Shown: positions 1 through 13,059, numbered from the stretch's first letter. The stretch: DNA of 64,000 nt from Gonium pectorale (GCA_001584585.1 LSYV01000007.1:796631-860630), one strand, 5' to 3'. The notes: generated by a model not told the origin, from the letters alone. Numbers and translations are program-made.

Positions 1-250
1 GGGGAAGGGACACCCTCCCTCCTATGCCCCCCTCCCGTGCAAATATTAGGGAGCCCGCCCGCCACAACTTCTGGCATATATAGCCTCAGTGATCGGCGCA
101 ATGCGCTTGGTGCGTTTCAGTGAGCTTGGCCTTGGCCTGCACTTGCGCTCGGCCCCCCGCGAGGCAGTAGGCACGGGGCCCTGGAGTGGGGAGGGACACC
201 CTCCCCCCTAAGCCCCGCTCCCCTGTCCTAGGAGGAGAGCCCGAGGGACG
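1..250. repeat. Two diverged copies of a GC-rich intergenic motif
   Basis: Bases 1-56 and about 186-236 share a motif of the form GGGGAnGGGACACCCTCC followed by C-rich sequence and a GGAGCCC-like end. The copies are direct, about 185 bp apart, and differ by several substitutions and small gaps. Nothing coding is supported here. This looks like a dispersed or locally duplicated repeat common in intergenic algal DNA. Identity was judged by eye. Confidence 0.5.
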
Positions 251-1020
251 GCATTTAACTTCACAATGATTGGCTCGGGGGCTAAGTTGTTAATGGTATG
301 CATGAGGTCCTCAACAACTCCCCATTGCTCCTATTGTGCTCGTAACTTTTTCGTTTGAAGAATAAACGGACATCTTGTGTCTTCCACGTCGAGGGGCAAT
401 AGCTGTCGTCCGGCATACATTCAAATGGCCTAGCTGACCGGTTCCGAACAAACTCAAACAGCCTCCATACCACATGCGGCAGGCGCCAGTCACGAAAAAA
501 GGCGGAGGCGCTCTGCAACACCGCTGCCGTCTGCCATTTCCAACCCAGATCCCCAGCCGGCACATTCCTCCACAACATAGCACTATCCACAACATTGGCA
601 CTAAGGGCCTCTCAGATACGGCTGCCACAACCCTACTCCTGCAGAGTCATCCTGCAAAGGCGCTGCCCCTGCAATGGATCCAGGTCCATAGTACGATTGT
701 GCCCGGCAATTCACCCTAAAGATTAAGGATCCATCATAAGTTCATAACCAGCAAACAAAGCAAGGAAAGGAAAGGCGCAACGCCGCCTAAACGTCATTAC
801 CTGTTCATAACAACAACGCTATCGCGCCTTTGCACGCATTCCATACCACCCCGCTATAGAACTAAACACAGAGGCTAGGAGGTACGCAAAGCGCGCATGC
901 CAAGGCAGGTTCTGTGTGTGGAGGAGAAGGGTTTGGATAACGACGGGGGACGTGGGAATGGACGCCCGCTCCACGCCCACGCTTTTCAACTACCACGTAT
1001 ACCACCGCAATCTTCCGCTG
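251..1020. other. Intergenic stretch, no supportable gene
   Basis: Open frames of about 80-105 residues occur on both strands but overlap one another, lack recognisable domains, and the longest minus-strand one needs a GTG start. I see no gene. The part nearest 1020 lies downstream of the TAF6 stop and is probably its 3' untranslated region. Confidence 0.5.
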
Positions 1021-4000
1021 CTAGAGATTTATGCTAGCTAGCCAAGACGGCTGCGGCAAGCGTGCGGTGAAGCCGGGCCCCAGCAGCTCGCCCAGCGCCC
1101 ACACAGTATCGCCCAAATCAGCGTCCTCTCGCCAGCTTTCCGCCAGTATGTCGCGCGGGTTGCGGGACGGCGGCACAGCGCGGCTGGTCTGCACGGGCAA
1201 CAGTGAGTGGCTTGGTTGGCTGACATGATACAGGACGGGCAGCAAGCGGCTAGCGCAGAATGGCAGTGATGCCACCATCACATGAGATTAATTCACAAGC
1301 TCTACCGGTATACGTACGTTCCTACTCACAAACACCGTGGGTGCGGTCTGTCCGCTGCGAGGCGGATCCAGACTACTTATGTAAAGACAACGCCTAGAAC
1401 TGCATTGCGATTCAAGTGTCACCGTTCCCCACACTAGTATCCACCATAGCCACATACCTGCAGCGCAGCATCGACGCGCCCCAACGCTCCTGCGCGCTCG
1501 TGCTCGGCGCCGGCGGGCTGTGACCCCGACGCGGGCCCCGGGCCCTCACCAGGCCTGGGCGCGCTCGTTCCCGCTCCGCAGGGCGCCGGAGAAGCGGCAG
1601 GCTGCTGGGGCTGCGGCAGCGGCGCGCCCGGCAGCGGCGGCGCTATTCCGCGCTTTGCTAGCTGGTGCAAGATCGCCTCTACCTGGTCATGGCCCTTACG
1701 CGATGGGTCGCTGGCCAGGCTGCGCAGGCTGACAAGCTTGGTGACGGTGTCGGGGTCTGAGGGGTTGGCTGCGATGCTATCAACCGTGGCCTGCACGCTG
1801 CCATTTCTGGACACTAGGTGCGCCCACACTGCGTCGAGGCGGGGGTCCGACGGCGGGGTCGGCACGGGCGTGTAGCCAAGCGGCTGAGGTGCGGGCAGCG
1901 CGGCCTGCGTGACTGCACCCAAAGCCGAGGGGGCACTTCCTGCCGCGTCGCCCGCCTTGTTTCCTTTGAGGGCCATGAGTCCGCCGCGAGCCCTGCAGGC
2001 ACATCCGCACGGGCGTGGATGGCTGACAACGTATGCAAGGGACACAATGACCGATCTCCGCTATGCTGTACGCGAACGAGACCCTAGCTGTGCCAACGGT
2101 TTCCTCCCAGCTTCAATGTTCCATAGGGTGCAATGCGCACCTGCCCATGGCCCGGAAGAGCTGAAGTGGCAGCCCCTCCGACGCCGCCGTTAACAATCGG
2201 TCGTACACAGCGGCAGACGCCGCCGCCGTAAGTGCCCCAGCCACGCGGCGCGCCTCATACAGCCGTAGACCCTCCCGCCGCTGGCCCGGCTCATCCTTGT
2301 CGCCTGCGCCGGGCCCCTCTCTCTCTCCCAGGGAGGGCCGCAGCGCCGTAATGTAGGGCTCCAGCTGCGGCAGCAGCAGCAGGCGCACTGTGTTGTGCCC
2401 AAGCGCTGCCAGGCCCACAATGGCCCCGTAGTGCGAGGGCAGGGGCTTGGAGCCGTCAAGAAGTGTGCGCAGCAACTGTTTAGACACCTTGACCTGCGGG
2501 CGGGAACAGGGACACCATTTCAATTATAGGTAAGCACTTGTGAGCCGCGAAGTCGGGAACAGAACAGGGAACAGGGACATGGTCGGTGGAGAAGTCTCCA
2601 GAGCTTTTATACCCGTCGTGTCCGGGCATTGGGCACAGGCATCAACAGCTGCAGACGGCACCATGTGAATTAGATGCGGCTCTCATAAGAGCAACACGTG
2701 AGTTGCAAATCTGTGCTTTGCCAGGGCTCGGCCCTGGCCAAGCACGTCAACCCCTCCCCCAGAGTGCAGGATCCCAGGTTTCAGTGGGGCAGCCCGCTGC
2801 CTGACCAGCCGGAACGGGCTTCGTGTCCGGGCATGGACCGACTTCCCACCTGCAAGCTATAGTAAGGCTCGCCGAAGCGGTTGCACAGCCGCGCCAGCAG
2901 CACTGCGGCAGCATCCCGCAGCGCCCAGTGATCTGCCGCGGGGCTTGGCCCTGAGGAGGGGCGCAGATGGGGGAGACGGCTGCGCGTTTACAAGATTGCT
3001 GGTGACAACTGTTACCTTCAAGCGATTGCCACACTGCCTACAAAGGCGTCCTAATCCCGACAATCTGTCGGTATCAGAATGCCTACAGTGTGCCTCGTCG
3101 TTGAGACACTTCTGTGAAGGGAGCGCCCACGCCGCCACAGCTGCTCCAGCGGTTTCGGCAGCGACGTACCCAGGGATTTGGCCATCAGGCAGGTGAGGAG
3201 CGGCGGCATGAGGGCGCCCAGGTAGGGCTCCAGCTGCACAGCCGGGTTGAGCAACAGCGCCTGCGTGATGAACGGGCAGACGGTCATAACTCTACGGGGC
3301 GTTCCTATCAAGTCCTAAAGCTCATGAAAGCCCCAGGCATGGCGCCCGGCCTTGTTTGCACCTTAAGTCAGGCCCCCGCGTGCACATGCAACCGCCGTCA
3401 ACGGTTACAACGTTAGCGTGCCAATTCGCTGAAGGCTTCGCAGCTGCCGAGTTCCCATAGCGGTGCGCCGTACATTTAGCTTCTCCAAGATCACCGGGTC
3501 GCAAATCTAGTACTGCGAAGAGCCCCCGCACACCTGCAGGATGCGCAGAACCATGTGTAACCGCGGAAGGTGCCGCAACCCTGCCGCCACCTCCGCTCCA
3601 ATGTGCTGAGTCAGGTACGGTAGCAGCTGCTGCATGCCTACATGACAATGACAGGATGGGTGGCGTGCATCCACGCAGATTTGCACATAGACGGCTTGAA
3701 TGCGACCTCCCTCGAGCGTATTATGCCCACGTACACGCAAGCCGGTGCTGCCTTGCTCTCCTTCGGCACAAGACTGGAATCGGGAGCACGTAGCAAGGCG
3801 CGCCCCCAGCTCCAACGCCCCAGTATCTCGTGCACGTTGCTGCATTCTCGCTACGTCATTGACATGGCCGACTGATGCAGGAGGGAAGCAGCATGCAGGG
3901 CAGTACGCAATGGCTTGCGGACGTCATCACTAGTGGCGCGCAGACGGACCCCATACTAGAGATGACTGCATTCCAAAGACATCCTTAGACCAGTTGACGC

Positions 4001-6180
4001 ATGGAGGTGCGGATTGCCCAGTCCTTACCAGGGTCTGTTTGCATGCTTGTAAGCACCGCCCGCTGCATGGGGCTCAGCACCAGCGGTGCCGCGGAAGACG
4101 CAGCGCCGCCAGCACCCTCGTCTACGCTGCCCCACAGTGTTTCATTGTTGCCGCCCGTAGCAGGCGGTGCTACCGGCGCGGCAAGGATTTGCTTGTACTG
4201 CGATGGCAATGCCATAACCCGGCAAGGAACATCAATATGCACGTTTGGGGACAAGGGGCACGAGCGAATGGACAAGTATACCCAGGGACCACCACGAGCA
4301 TTGTAACCCGCCATTCAAACCAACCGTGGGAGCAACATGACTTGAACGTGTTTATGAAGTACCAATGCCTGATGACTTGGGGCATCGCAGCCTCCTCCCC
4401 CACCCTCCCCCATGCACGACGCGCAAGAGTGTGGCTCCCAGCTGCCGTCAGCGATGTTCTCTTGCCAGCAACGTCCGCTTATACAGAACGATACAGTTTA
4501 CCATGCTTGAGGCTCCGCCCACTGCTGTGTTAGCCTACCTGCAGGCTGTAGACACGCCATACTTCGGCGTCAGGCACAAAAGCGGGGTCGAGACGGGGAC
4601 CATGACCCGCTCCCCTATCCCAATATTCGTGATTCGTCCATGTCTCCCCCGGCTTTGACGGACGTGAACCCTGTGACCCGCTTTCCCTTGACCAGTACTA
4701 TGCTTCCTTGACCTCTCCGGCGTCATACATAGCCTGATCAGCGAGTCTGACTGCTTACCCCGACGCAAAAGATCGTCACCGCCACGAAACCGCGCAAGTC
4801 TTGCACCTTTCCAGCTCGAACGGATGCACTCACCTGCTCCAGAAGCCGTTGCATCTCCTCCGACAGGATGTGCTGCACCGGTAGAGCCACCCGCTCCCCG
4901 CCAGCGCCAGCGGTGCTGCCAACAGGACTCGTGCCGTCCGCGCTGCCCACACCGCCGGCAGCCGGTGATGCAGCAGCTGCGCCCACATCTGCAGCGCAAT
5001 CCATGGAAAGGGGTTGCCGTTCTTGCCTTCTGGACAGCCCACAATGCATTCCCGTTGGAAGTTCGCGGTTGCACCTGGCAATCATGCCCTCAGACTGCGA
5101 CCCTTCCCTTGGAGCTGAGACATGTTTCCCAGTTGTGCCCATGAGCATATGATACCTTTCCGGCGTGGTCCTTGTCCAGGCCCAGCCACAACTCCATTTT
5201 GTGCGCCCTGGCCGCTTCCAGCTGCCGCGCCAGCCTGAGGCGGGTTTAGCCGAGGCCGCTTGGCCGGAGGCTGGGGCGGCCGCTCGACGGCTGTGTTCTC
5301 CTCTGTCGCCGGCTGCATCCCGTCGATAAACAGCCAGTGCGGCATAACAGTGGTCGCAGGCGGCGCCTTGGGAAGCGCAGCGCAGGTAACCTGAGGCCGA
5401 ACCCAGAGGAGGCCGGTCAAGCCATGCGATTGTAGCATGGCTCGGATGCTTGCTGGGGATCCACGGACGAAACCCCTCCATCCAGAGGAGGAAAAGCAAA
5501 TGCTTCAGTGGTGGGGTCAGAAGCCCCCGTACATGCTGTGCTGCTGCGGCTCAAATCCGTGCAGCCCGTGATTCGCCCGTAATTCACCCTCCTCACACCT
5601 GCTCAAGCGGAATCATGCTGTCCTTGACAAAGTACACGTCGGAATGGCCCGTGGCACGGACGTACTTGGAGGGATCATTGTTGTTTAGAAAGCCGTACAG
5701 TGGCTGCGGAAGCAGTCGGGACGAGATAGAGGGACGTTGGGACAGCGCCCAACAAGATGGCGGGCCAGAGCCCAACTCCGCAAGTACACCCCAAGCAGCG
5801 TCCTTGAGACGGTGCTGTCACGGTCATGCGCCCAACGACTGACGTGGCGGGGACAGAGGGATGGGGTCTGGTGTGGAGACGAAATCCCCGGGCGCACCTC
5901 AATGTTGCGCAACCGAAGTGCATCGTTGATATCCTGTGTCGTGAGCTTTGTCCGCTTGCTGTGCCGCGCGAACTTCAGGGCATCCTTCAGGGCCGTCCAA
6001 ACTTCAAGTCACACACGCCGAAAGAAGCCGACTGTTGTATTACTGCTTGATCACCTGGATTACTTCTCGCACTCGGTACTCTACGTCCGGTGCGAGTACC
6101 CGCGCTGCCTCATCGGTCAGATGATTGACGTTCACGCTTAGGGCAATGGCCTGAATGGTTGCTGGCTGTATGAAGCTCAT
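1021..6180 (-). CDS. TAF6: TFIID subunit TAF6 (multi-exon)
   Basis: TAF6 is a histone-fold subunit of the general transcription factor TFIID; it pairs with TAF9 and carries a C-terminal HEAT-repeat domain. Exon 1 (6180 down to 6055, 42 codons) starts MSFIQPATIQAIALSV and contains APDVEYRVREVIQ, typical of the TAF6 histone fold. The fold continues at about 5895-5983 (DALKFARHSKRTKLTTQDIN). Next come the linker motif LYGFLNNND (about 5695), HWLFIDGMQPA (about 5330) and LPVQHILSEEMQ (about 4875). The HEAT region follows: LLPYLTQHIGAEVAAGLRHL (about 3600), LEPYLGALMPPLLTCLMAKS (about 3215), HWALRDAAAVLLARLCNRFG (about 2890) and HYGAIVGLAALG (about 2420). A low-complexity exon (about 2000-1460) ends DAALQ at a GT donor and joins in phase 0 to the last exon (1188-1021), which ends in a stop. 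Inner exon edges are approximate. Confidence 0.93.
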
Positions 6181-7320
6181 TATTAAGCGTGCGCTTTCGC
6201 GCGCTGGCGCCGTCTCTCATGCGCCACCAGTCAAAGCTACCTGATATTGACCGCAGCAAGGTGGGGCCATTTGCGTCATCGTCTCGGTCACATCATTTCG
6301 CTGGCTATATAAATGAGCAAGGCGCGAAGCGACACGCCGTATGCCGTACGGTTACGGCGTGCCTTTACACAACACAATTTTCTTCCAGCGGGCCACGTGC
6401 CGTATGCAGCAGCTGCGGCCTGCTCTTGTGGCAGACTGAGCAGAGCTGTGCGGCGGGGCAGCCGCGAGTTGCAAGTTCTGGGTGGCCAGTTTCTGATTCT
6501 CTTTTTTATGCAGACGAGTGAATGTGTCCGGTGGACCCATCAGGGCCGTGCGTGCCCATGGCCATGGCCCTCGCAACGTGGCGCCGGCGCTGAACTCGGA
6601 TGGTATGCCCGGCAGTTGTGTCGTCCGAGTTAACCAATCCTAAGCAGCCATGTAAGCGATGTGAACAATGGTTCGTAACGGTGGTTCACGATGGTTACCC
6701 ACCAACGGGGCGGAACGTACTCGGTGCAAGTTGGGGCCTACGGCGTGCGGGTCAGCGACCTGCCTTGCCGTCAGTTCATACAGACGAAGCCTGCAGCCTT
6801 TACCCCAGAACCCAACCCAACCTGCGTTCTTAATCCTTTCATGCCCCTCAATCCAGCTGTCAGAGTCAGAGAATAGTAAAGCGCAATCTGGCATGCAGCG
6901 TGCCGTCTGGAACGATACGGTAATATGCCGGGCAAGGCGCCGAGATGTTGCATTTGCAAGTTATAACAGAGGACAGGCTTGGCGTTGAAAGTAGGTGAGT
7001 CGCCTTTGCAAGGCATTACTGATCTGGTGGGATGAACTCATGAACACATACGGGACTGATGTGAAGTATACAGGGCCCGTAGATCTGTATTGCTCCGTGC
7101 CGGGCTCTCGCCGTTCGCGGGTACAGGCTTGGGGATGGCGGGAGTCATGGGAAGTGCTGACGTACAGACGTCGGTTGGGCATAAGAGCGCAGTGGAATCG
7201 GACAGGGCATCTAGGTGAAACTGAACCCTGACTTGAGGCTGGTGCGCTATGGTCGTCGTCACGCTGGTCGCCGTTTCAAGGCACCAGTATTGGAAAAAGT
7301 AGAAGTTTGCGAAGGAAGAG

Positions 7321-7380
7321 GGAGCCCACCTCTACGGCCATACGCATCCGAAGGCGCGACTTTCCCAGCAAGGCGGGCAG
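7321..7380. repeat. Diverged direct repeat, copy 1
   Basis: This segment aligns with 9379-9435 through a shared order of short blocks: AGCC(C)ACCTC, ACGG, CATAC, CCGAAGGCGCGAC, then CCAGCA. Small indels separate the blocks. Both copies lie in the gene-poor 6.2-10.2 kb region and in the same orientation, suggesting an old dispersed element or local duplication. Confidence 0.45.
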
Positions 7381-9378
7381 GCACACAGCAAAGCAGGTGA
7401 CGTCCAGTCTCATAGTAGTTGGCTCATGGGCTGGTGGGAAGGGTCACGCATCCATCAGTGCCGTCTCCACTTAGCATCAGCGCCTGACGCTGCAGAACGC
7501 CGTGGCTTGTGTGTGAGACAGCCTGATGCGAGGGTGTGACCGCGGCGGCTGCGGCCTTGTTAAGGCGCCTGCCTCGGAGCTAGAAATGCAACGCAACAAC
7601 AAACCGATTGTGAAGGTGCTTGTCGCACGGGCGCTCTTCAAGCACATGCAGCTCGTCCTCCATTGCCATGTCATGACAGACCTCGTACGCACGCTCACAA
7701 GGGCAGGTGAGAACCGGTTGGCACGCGGAGTAGGAGCGGAGTTTGTCCGTGACGCGCCTCTACCGCCCTCTATAGCTATTGCATCTGTAGCGGCGTCGCG
7801 GTTGCATTGGCTCTACTGCTCTTCTCCGGACGCGGACGACGGAGACATTCATGGGACAACGCACATCTGGTCCCAGCCCGTGTCGCCGCCTACGTGGCGA
7901 TCACCACGAGGGCGCTGACGGGTACCTGTAACCTTAACCTTAACGAGGGCGCTGAGCTACTTTGTGGAAGGGCGTGCATTCCGTATGGGCGCCAGGACGT
8001 CGGCCCCAACGGCGTGTCAAGTCTAGGGAGTGCCTTCTAAGACGCCACCGCCTTAGAACTGCCATGGGCTCGCTACGTCCGCATTCCCTAGCTCTGCACA
8101 TGCTACATACCCAACAGCAACGGCCCACTCCAACTCAGGCCCTGCACGGAACCAGGGCCGCAGTTAATCAGTCGTCGCGGCGTCCACTACTACAGTTTGG
8201 GAGCTTGGTCTGACTGACATGCCGAGTCACAGAGCCCCGGTGCCTGCATTCGGCCAGTCACTGCGCTGGTGAAAGGCCCCCGCCTTCACCGGTGACATTA
8301 TAGGCCGAGGCCTGTAGGGAGCGTAGCCCCGAGGGGCTAAGCACTGTTCTGTGCGGAAGTCGTGCAGATGTCCTGAGCTTAGAGCTGTGCGCTCTCCCTG
8401 ATCGGCATTTTGTCTTCACTCATCATAGGGAGAGAGCTTGCATCGTTTGCGAGCTGACCCACTTACCTCCCTTTCTGCCGAGCCTCCCGGCTCGTGCCCC
8501 ACCCGCTCGCAGTCGCGTCATCCAAGGCCAGATCGGCAGCTGTTAAACGGGCGACTTCGGCGTTCGAGTGTGGGGCCTTGTCGGGGGCCAGGGGGGGGCA
8601 ATGGGCGCGCTCGGGCACTGCCGTACGGTCACCGCCCGTTTTTGCTGCCCCTGTGGTGATGGTCCGAGGCAGGGGATTCGCTCCCGTGCCGGTGCTAGGC
8701 GTGAGTCGTTTCGCAAGTGCGCACGAGCGCTGCTCGACGGATTTTGTCGGTTGTCCGCTGTTTACCACAGGCACCCGGCACCCGCCCCCGCTGTCCGTTA
8801 CGGGAAAAGGGGCGTGGGCCCGCGCGTGTTTTTCCTGCGCGGGTTTTGTTCTGTGGGCCTCGGGCGGCTGTGGCTCGAGGACAACACGCAGTGCTGCAGT
8901 GCTTCCGCAGCGGACAGGCTCCCGTAGGCCGGACGCAGACACTGGATCCGTGTACAGCAACATGTATGGACCGTGTACAGCTGGAATACCGGTATTTAGT
9001 TCTTATTGGGCAGGAGCTATCAGGCGTGTAAGGTCCAGGTTCGTGCTGGAGCTTTTGAGCTGGGGTGCCGAGCTCTGGATACCCCGTGTGGCGTGAAACG
9101 CAAGACCGGGCTTCGCCAACAGGCACGGGCGTGTGCGTGTGATATCATTAGTTGCTGGGTTAACTCTACCCCGCGGCACGAACCTTATCCGCCAACCTTG
9201 CGTGCGTCAGGCATACATGCAGAATGCTAGGCCTCTGCCTGTCACGCAGAAGCCTGAATGCGCTCCAGGACTGGCTGACATGGTGACTCCTGGGTCCGTC
9301 CCCATTGCATGAATTACGCACTCCTTGACCAGCGTTATGGTACAACAGGTGGTGGCGGAAGGCAGGAAGCAGGCACAG

Positions 9379-9435
9379 GGTAGCCACCTCACGGACATAC
9401 ATACCCGAAGGCGCGACGTCTCCAGCAGGTCGAGT
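9379..9435. repeat. Diverged direct repeat, copy 2
   Basis: Second member of the pair starting at 7321. The best conserved block is CCGAAGGCGCGAC, and flanking blocks match with a few gaps. The match extends at most a few tens of bases either side, so the element boundaries are not defined. Confidence 0.45.
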
Positions 9436-9721
9436 GGGTAGAAGACATGGCGGGTGTGGGATGCGACGACGCTACTGGCATAACAACCGTCCTTAGAGAG
9501 AGGCAGTTTGCAACCCACTACAGCGGGTGCCTCCCTTCATGGCCCATGGTCCACACGCGGCAGCATCCCGCATTAGCCAACTGGATGAACGAATGCTGGT
9601 CCCGTCCACTGACAGCTTTCACGAGCGGCGCGGGCCACTCGCCCTATGTGAATGTTGTATGCCATTTGGTGGCGCGTTAAGAGTGAAGAGAAAGGGGTAC
9701 AGAGCGTCACGTATTCTATAC

Positions 9722-9726
9722 TTACA
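9722..9726 (-). terminator. Candidate TGTAA polyadenylation signal for the NmrA-like gene
   Basis: TTACA on the plus strand reads TGTAA on the minus strand, the usual volvocine polyadenylation motif. It lies about 510 bp past the stop at 10237. A five-base motif is weak evidence on its own. Confidence 0.3.
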
Positions 9727-10236
9727 ACTCCACCCGTGTCAGAACACATACCCTCCGTACCCGTACGATGGTGTGCAGAGACACGAGAATGGCTGGCGCG
9801 TCAGGCATGCTTGCGCATCGCGTCGCGCACGCACATCCAATAATACGGCTGTGCTCACTTTTATTCCGAGGAAGAAACATAAGCGAGCCGCGCAGCCGAC
9901 AGATGATGAGCCAAACGCCCTGGTACGGTGTTTGCAACGCCAGGGTCATTATCATGCACCTCTCATATACAATCTCGCAAGTCTCTCCTGCACAATAACA
10001 TCGAGACACACACATCGCCGCTCATTATCGCTCCCCTCGGCATGTCGTCAAGCACTGACACGCAATCCGCGTGGTGCATGACCCATAACGTTATGTACCG
10101 ACAATTACGTACATATGGCACCTCCTGCGAGGCCAGCAGGCATCCCGCGCAGTCCCGGCCGAAAAGGCCATCTTCTCTCAGGTTCTCAGGCTCCTCACCC
10201 AACGCATGTTGGCTTGTGTGCACCACGTGTCAGCCC

Positions 10237-12371
10237 TCAGTACCAGTTGACGGCGCTGAACAGCTCGGCATAGGTGCGGGACGGCGCGTCGCGCTCCGCA
10301 ATCACCTCCACCACCTTGTTGGCCGCGGCGGGCTCGCTTAGGGCGGCCACGCACACCTCCGCCACCTGCAAGCGAGCGGCCATTAGCCTTCAATGTCAAT
10401 GCGAAGTAGCCCGGCAGCCGCAACGCACAAGACCTCCTTGGTACTAACAAGGTGTTTCAAATGTCCGGCCCAAATCCCAAAGAGAGCCAAGCAAGCCCCG
10501 GGGAACCGCCCTAAGTCTACACCTCATCCACGCCTCTCATCCGCCCGCCCGATACACCCGCCCTCTTCACCTGGCTTCGGAGGATGCTGCCCGACTTCTT
10601 GGCTGGCGGGAAGCCGTACGTGTTGGGGCTAGCCATAACGACGTTGCCCGCCACCTCACCCTGGGACACGGCCAGGACGCAAGGTGCGGGATAGCAAGGG
10701 CCTCAGCCGCCTCCGGCAAGGTACTTCAAGTGAGTGCATACGTGGGCGAGTGCACGAAGGGGATCTCGAACCATGCTGCGGACAGGTGGATGTGCTATCT
10801 GAGCACGTGGCCCAAGTGCTGCCTGCCCGGCTTGCCCTGGCCGCCGTTCCAGCACGAAACCGCCGCGGCCCTGGAGCTTCCATACGGGCTCAGCGGCCCG
10901 GGCGGTCTCGTGCTTGGAGGAAGGTATGTCGGACGTGTGCATAGCTAGACGCCAGGGGCACAGCTGATTCACATTGGAAGCTCCCAATACCCGCGGAGTT
11001 CGGGCACCCGGCCATTGTGCAGAGTGCCATCGACTGCGTTCTCAGCACTCCTCCACCACCCACCTGCCCCAGCTTGCTCTTGAGGCCACCCGGCCGCACA
11101 ATAGTGTACGTGAGGCCGCTCCGCTGCAGCTCCTGCTCCGCCCAGCGCTTCCAGAAGAGCACGCCCCAGAACAGGTTGAGCGGGTTGATCAGCTCGTCTG
11201 CGCCGATGCTGGTCACAAACACAAAGTGCTTGACGCCTGCCTGGCGGGCGGCTGCGATTAGGTTCAGGGTGCCCTGCGGAGGAGGGAGGCGGAGGAGGGA
11301 GGCAGCACGGGCTGGGGCAAAATAGGGATCCAGGTGGCGCCTGCCAGCCCTGCACGGGCTCGTGAACTTCGGCGGGACAGGACCAACTCACGGGCGCCCA
11401 TTAGGTCCCCGCCGCGCATCAAGCGCTTTGTCTACAGCTAGCCACCTCAAGTTGCCAAATTCTAGTTCACATTAACGGAGTACCCCAGACGCTCCTCCGG
11501 ACCTACCCGTCTCACTGCGCAACCACGCATACCTAAGGCCGCGCTCATCCTGCGTCCAAACACACTTACACCTGGGCGGGGTCGCCCACTAGCCCATCCT
11601 CGTTTCGCCGCTCCCCCTACCCCTGTGAGACATCGTGCACTTGTTCGGCCGTGGGGTGGCCTGGCGGCTTCACCACGGGCCTGCCCTTACCTGGTAGTCC
11701 ACATTGAAGGGCCCTAGCGGGTCCCGTGGATCCCGGGCCCCAGTGGCACACACCACCGTGCTCACGCCGTCCATCGCTGGCGGGAGGCTGGCGAAGACCG
11801 TCACGTCGCCGCGCACCGCCTCTACGCCCGAGATTATAGCGACTTTGGAGGGGTCACGTGCCAGGGCGCGCACGGGCACGCCCTTCAACGCTAGCAGGTC
11901 CACCACGGCCCTGCGGAGCGGCAGGACAGGTGCAGTGCATTTGAGAGGGAATGTACAAGGCATAGCAGCGGCGGTAAGTACCGTGTGGAGGGGAACACCG
12001 TACTGCCGTAGGGCGGGGGGACAGCGTGGGCGGAGGCCTGGGTCGTCCAGAACCTATCGTCAGACGAGTGGCCCGAAGATGCCCCCCCCCACCAGCTACA
12101 CCTGACTTCGGTGAGTTACCTGCCGGTGCCGCCAGTTGCTCCTGCCACCAAGACTTTTCCTCCCTCCGCATCCACGGCGTAGGCTCGCACGACCGGCAGG
12201 CGCGACCTCCGGTGGCCTGTTGACCAGCGAGAGGATGTGGTATGATATACCGGTAATGAATGAATCATATAAATGTCTGAGCAGCAAGGCGTGGCTATCT
12301 CAAAGGTCTGATGGCAACGCACCAGCTGCTATAACATTTGCACGAGCGACGGAAGCATGTCCAGCAAGCAT
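10237..12371 (-). CDS. NmrA/SDR-type NAD(P)-binding Rossmann protein, probably plastid-targeted
   Basis: Six exons close in phase: 12371-12323, 12216-12120, 11910-11691, 11273-11064, 10660-10571 and 10365-10237, giving 264 residues. The short first exon reads MLAGHASVARANVIAAG and runs into RRSRLPVVRAYA, a plausible chloroplast transit peptide. The dinucleotide-binding loop is VLVAGATGGTGR, split by an intron. Further family marks are VRALARDPSK, VRGDVTVFASLPPAMDGVST, HFVFVTSIGADE and YTIVRPGGL, and the end is VAEVCVAALSEP. This is the atypical short-chain dehydrogenase family that includes plant plastid NAD(P)-binding proteins related to the N-terminal domain of Tic62. No substrate can be assigned. 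The lack of a clear YxxxK pair at the usual spacing suggests a binding or regulatory role (inference). Confidence 0.88.
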
Positions 12372-13059
12372 CGCGAGGTTGAGATTATTGAGCCGCTAAG
12401 GACCGATGGCAGGGCAAAGCGCAAAACCACAACGCCAATGACAATGCGGTAGAAGAACGATGAGCTGTCACAGAGCGAAAGTAAGGCACGTGCAGACAGT
12501 CGGCCATGAACGTAGCACTCGTCAGTAGCGCACAAAATGTACGACCAACTGGCCTGTGCCTAAAGAGTCGCGGGCAGGCGCCAGGCACTACGCCTCCTTA
12601 TCTTTCCTCATTCATCTAGTGCTTGCTTCGGTCACCATTCGAGTCGCCTCCTCCCACCTGGTACCTCGCCCATCTCCCATCCTCGGCCGTGCGCACCTTC
12701 ACGCGCGCCGACACCCAAAGCGTCCTCAACCCAGCTTCATACCATATACACCTTTCTTGTACCTGCTACATTGCGTTGTCGGCGAGAGCAAGGATGCAGC
12801 CCTGCCAACAGCGCGTCTTCCCATGCCTCGGTGGTGCCGAGCCCTGCAAGCGCTCGCTTGTGCATCAAACCTCGAAAAGAGTCGCTCTGGTAGTCTTTGC
12901 AGTGGCGGCTCTTGCATGGTGAGGGCGGCTTGGTTGTGGGTTCTGTCTCTGGCATGCCTCCATGTGGCGCCCACCGCTTGTGTGTGCATGTGAACCCAGT
13001 GGCTCAATAGGTGGAAAACACTTGCTGGGACAATTACTGATTGCTCCCGTACCCGCTCT
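12372..13059. promoter_or_regulatory. Divergent intergenic region between NmrA-like and coiled-coil genes
   Basis: The minus gene starts at 12371 and the plus gene at 13060, so this 688-bp spacer should hold both promoters and 5' untranslated regions. Open frames on both strands (for example 12556-12993 +) are unsupported. No strong TATA or named element was recognised. Confidence 0.45.

Larger units (their letters stand above)
6181..10236. other. 4-kb region without a supportable gene
   Basis: This is the longest gene-poor stretch in the window. Open frames of up to about 200 residues (for example 8494-9096 +) have overlapping opposite-strand frames, no recognised domain and no consistent splice pattern. 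GC content is more mixed than in the genes. A degenerate repeat pair lies inside it (7321-7380 and 9379-9435). The right end is probably the 3' untranslated region of the NmrA-like gene. It may hold decayed mobile-element sequence or a non-coding transcript; neither can be shown by eye. Confidence 0.5.

Noticed and set aside
282..628. Overlapping minus-strand frames of about 100 residues
   Set aside because: They overlap each other in different frames, one needs a GTG start, and no domain or splice signal supports either.
8494..9096. 200-residue plus-strand frame in the gene-poor region
   Set aside because: GC-rich sequence gives long open frames in several phases here; the opposite strand is equally open, there is no recognisable domain and composition looks random.
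12116..12322. Alternative N-terminal frame for the NmrA-like gene starting at 12322
   Set aside because: An AG acceptor at 12217 and a short upstream exon at 12371-12323 give a phase-matched start with a better transit peptide.
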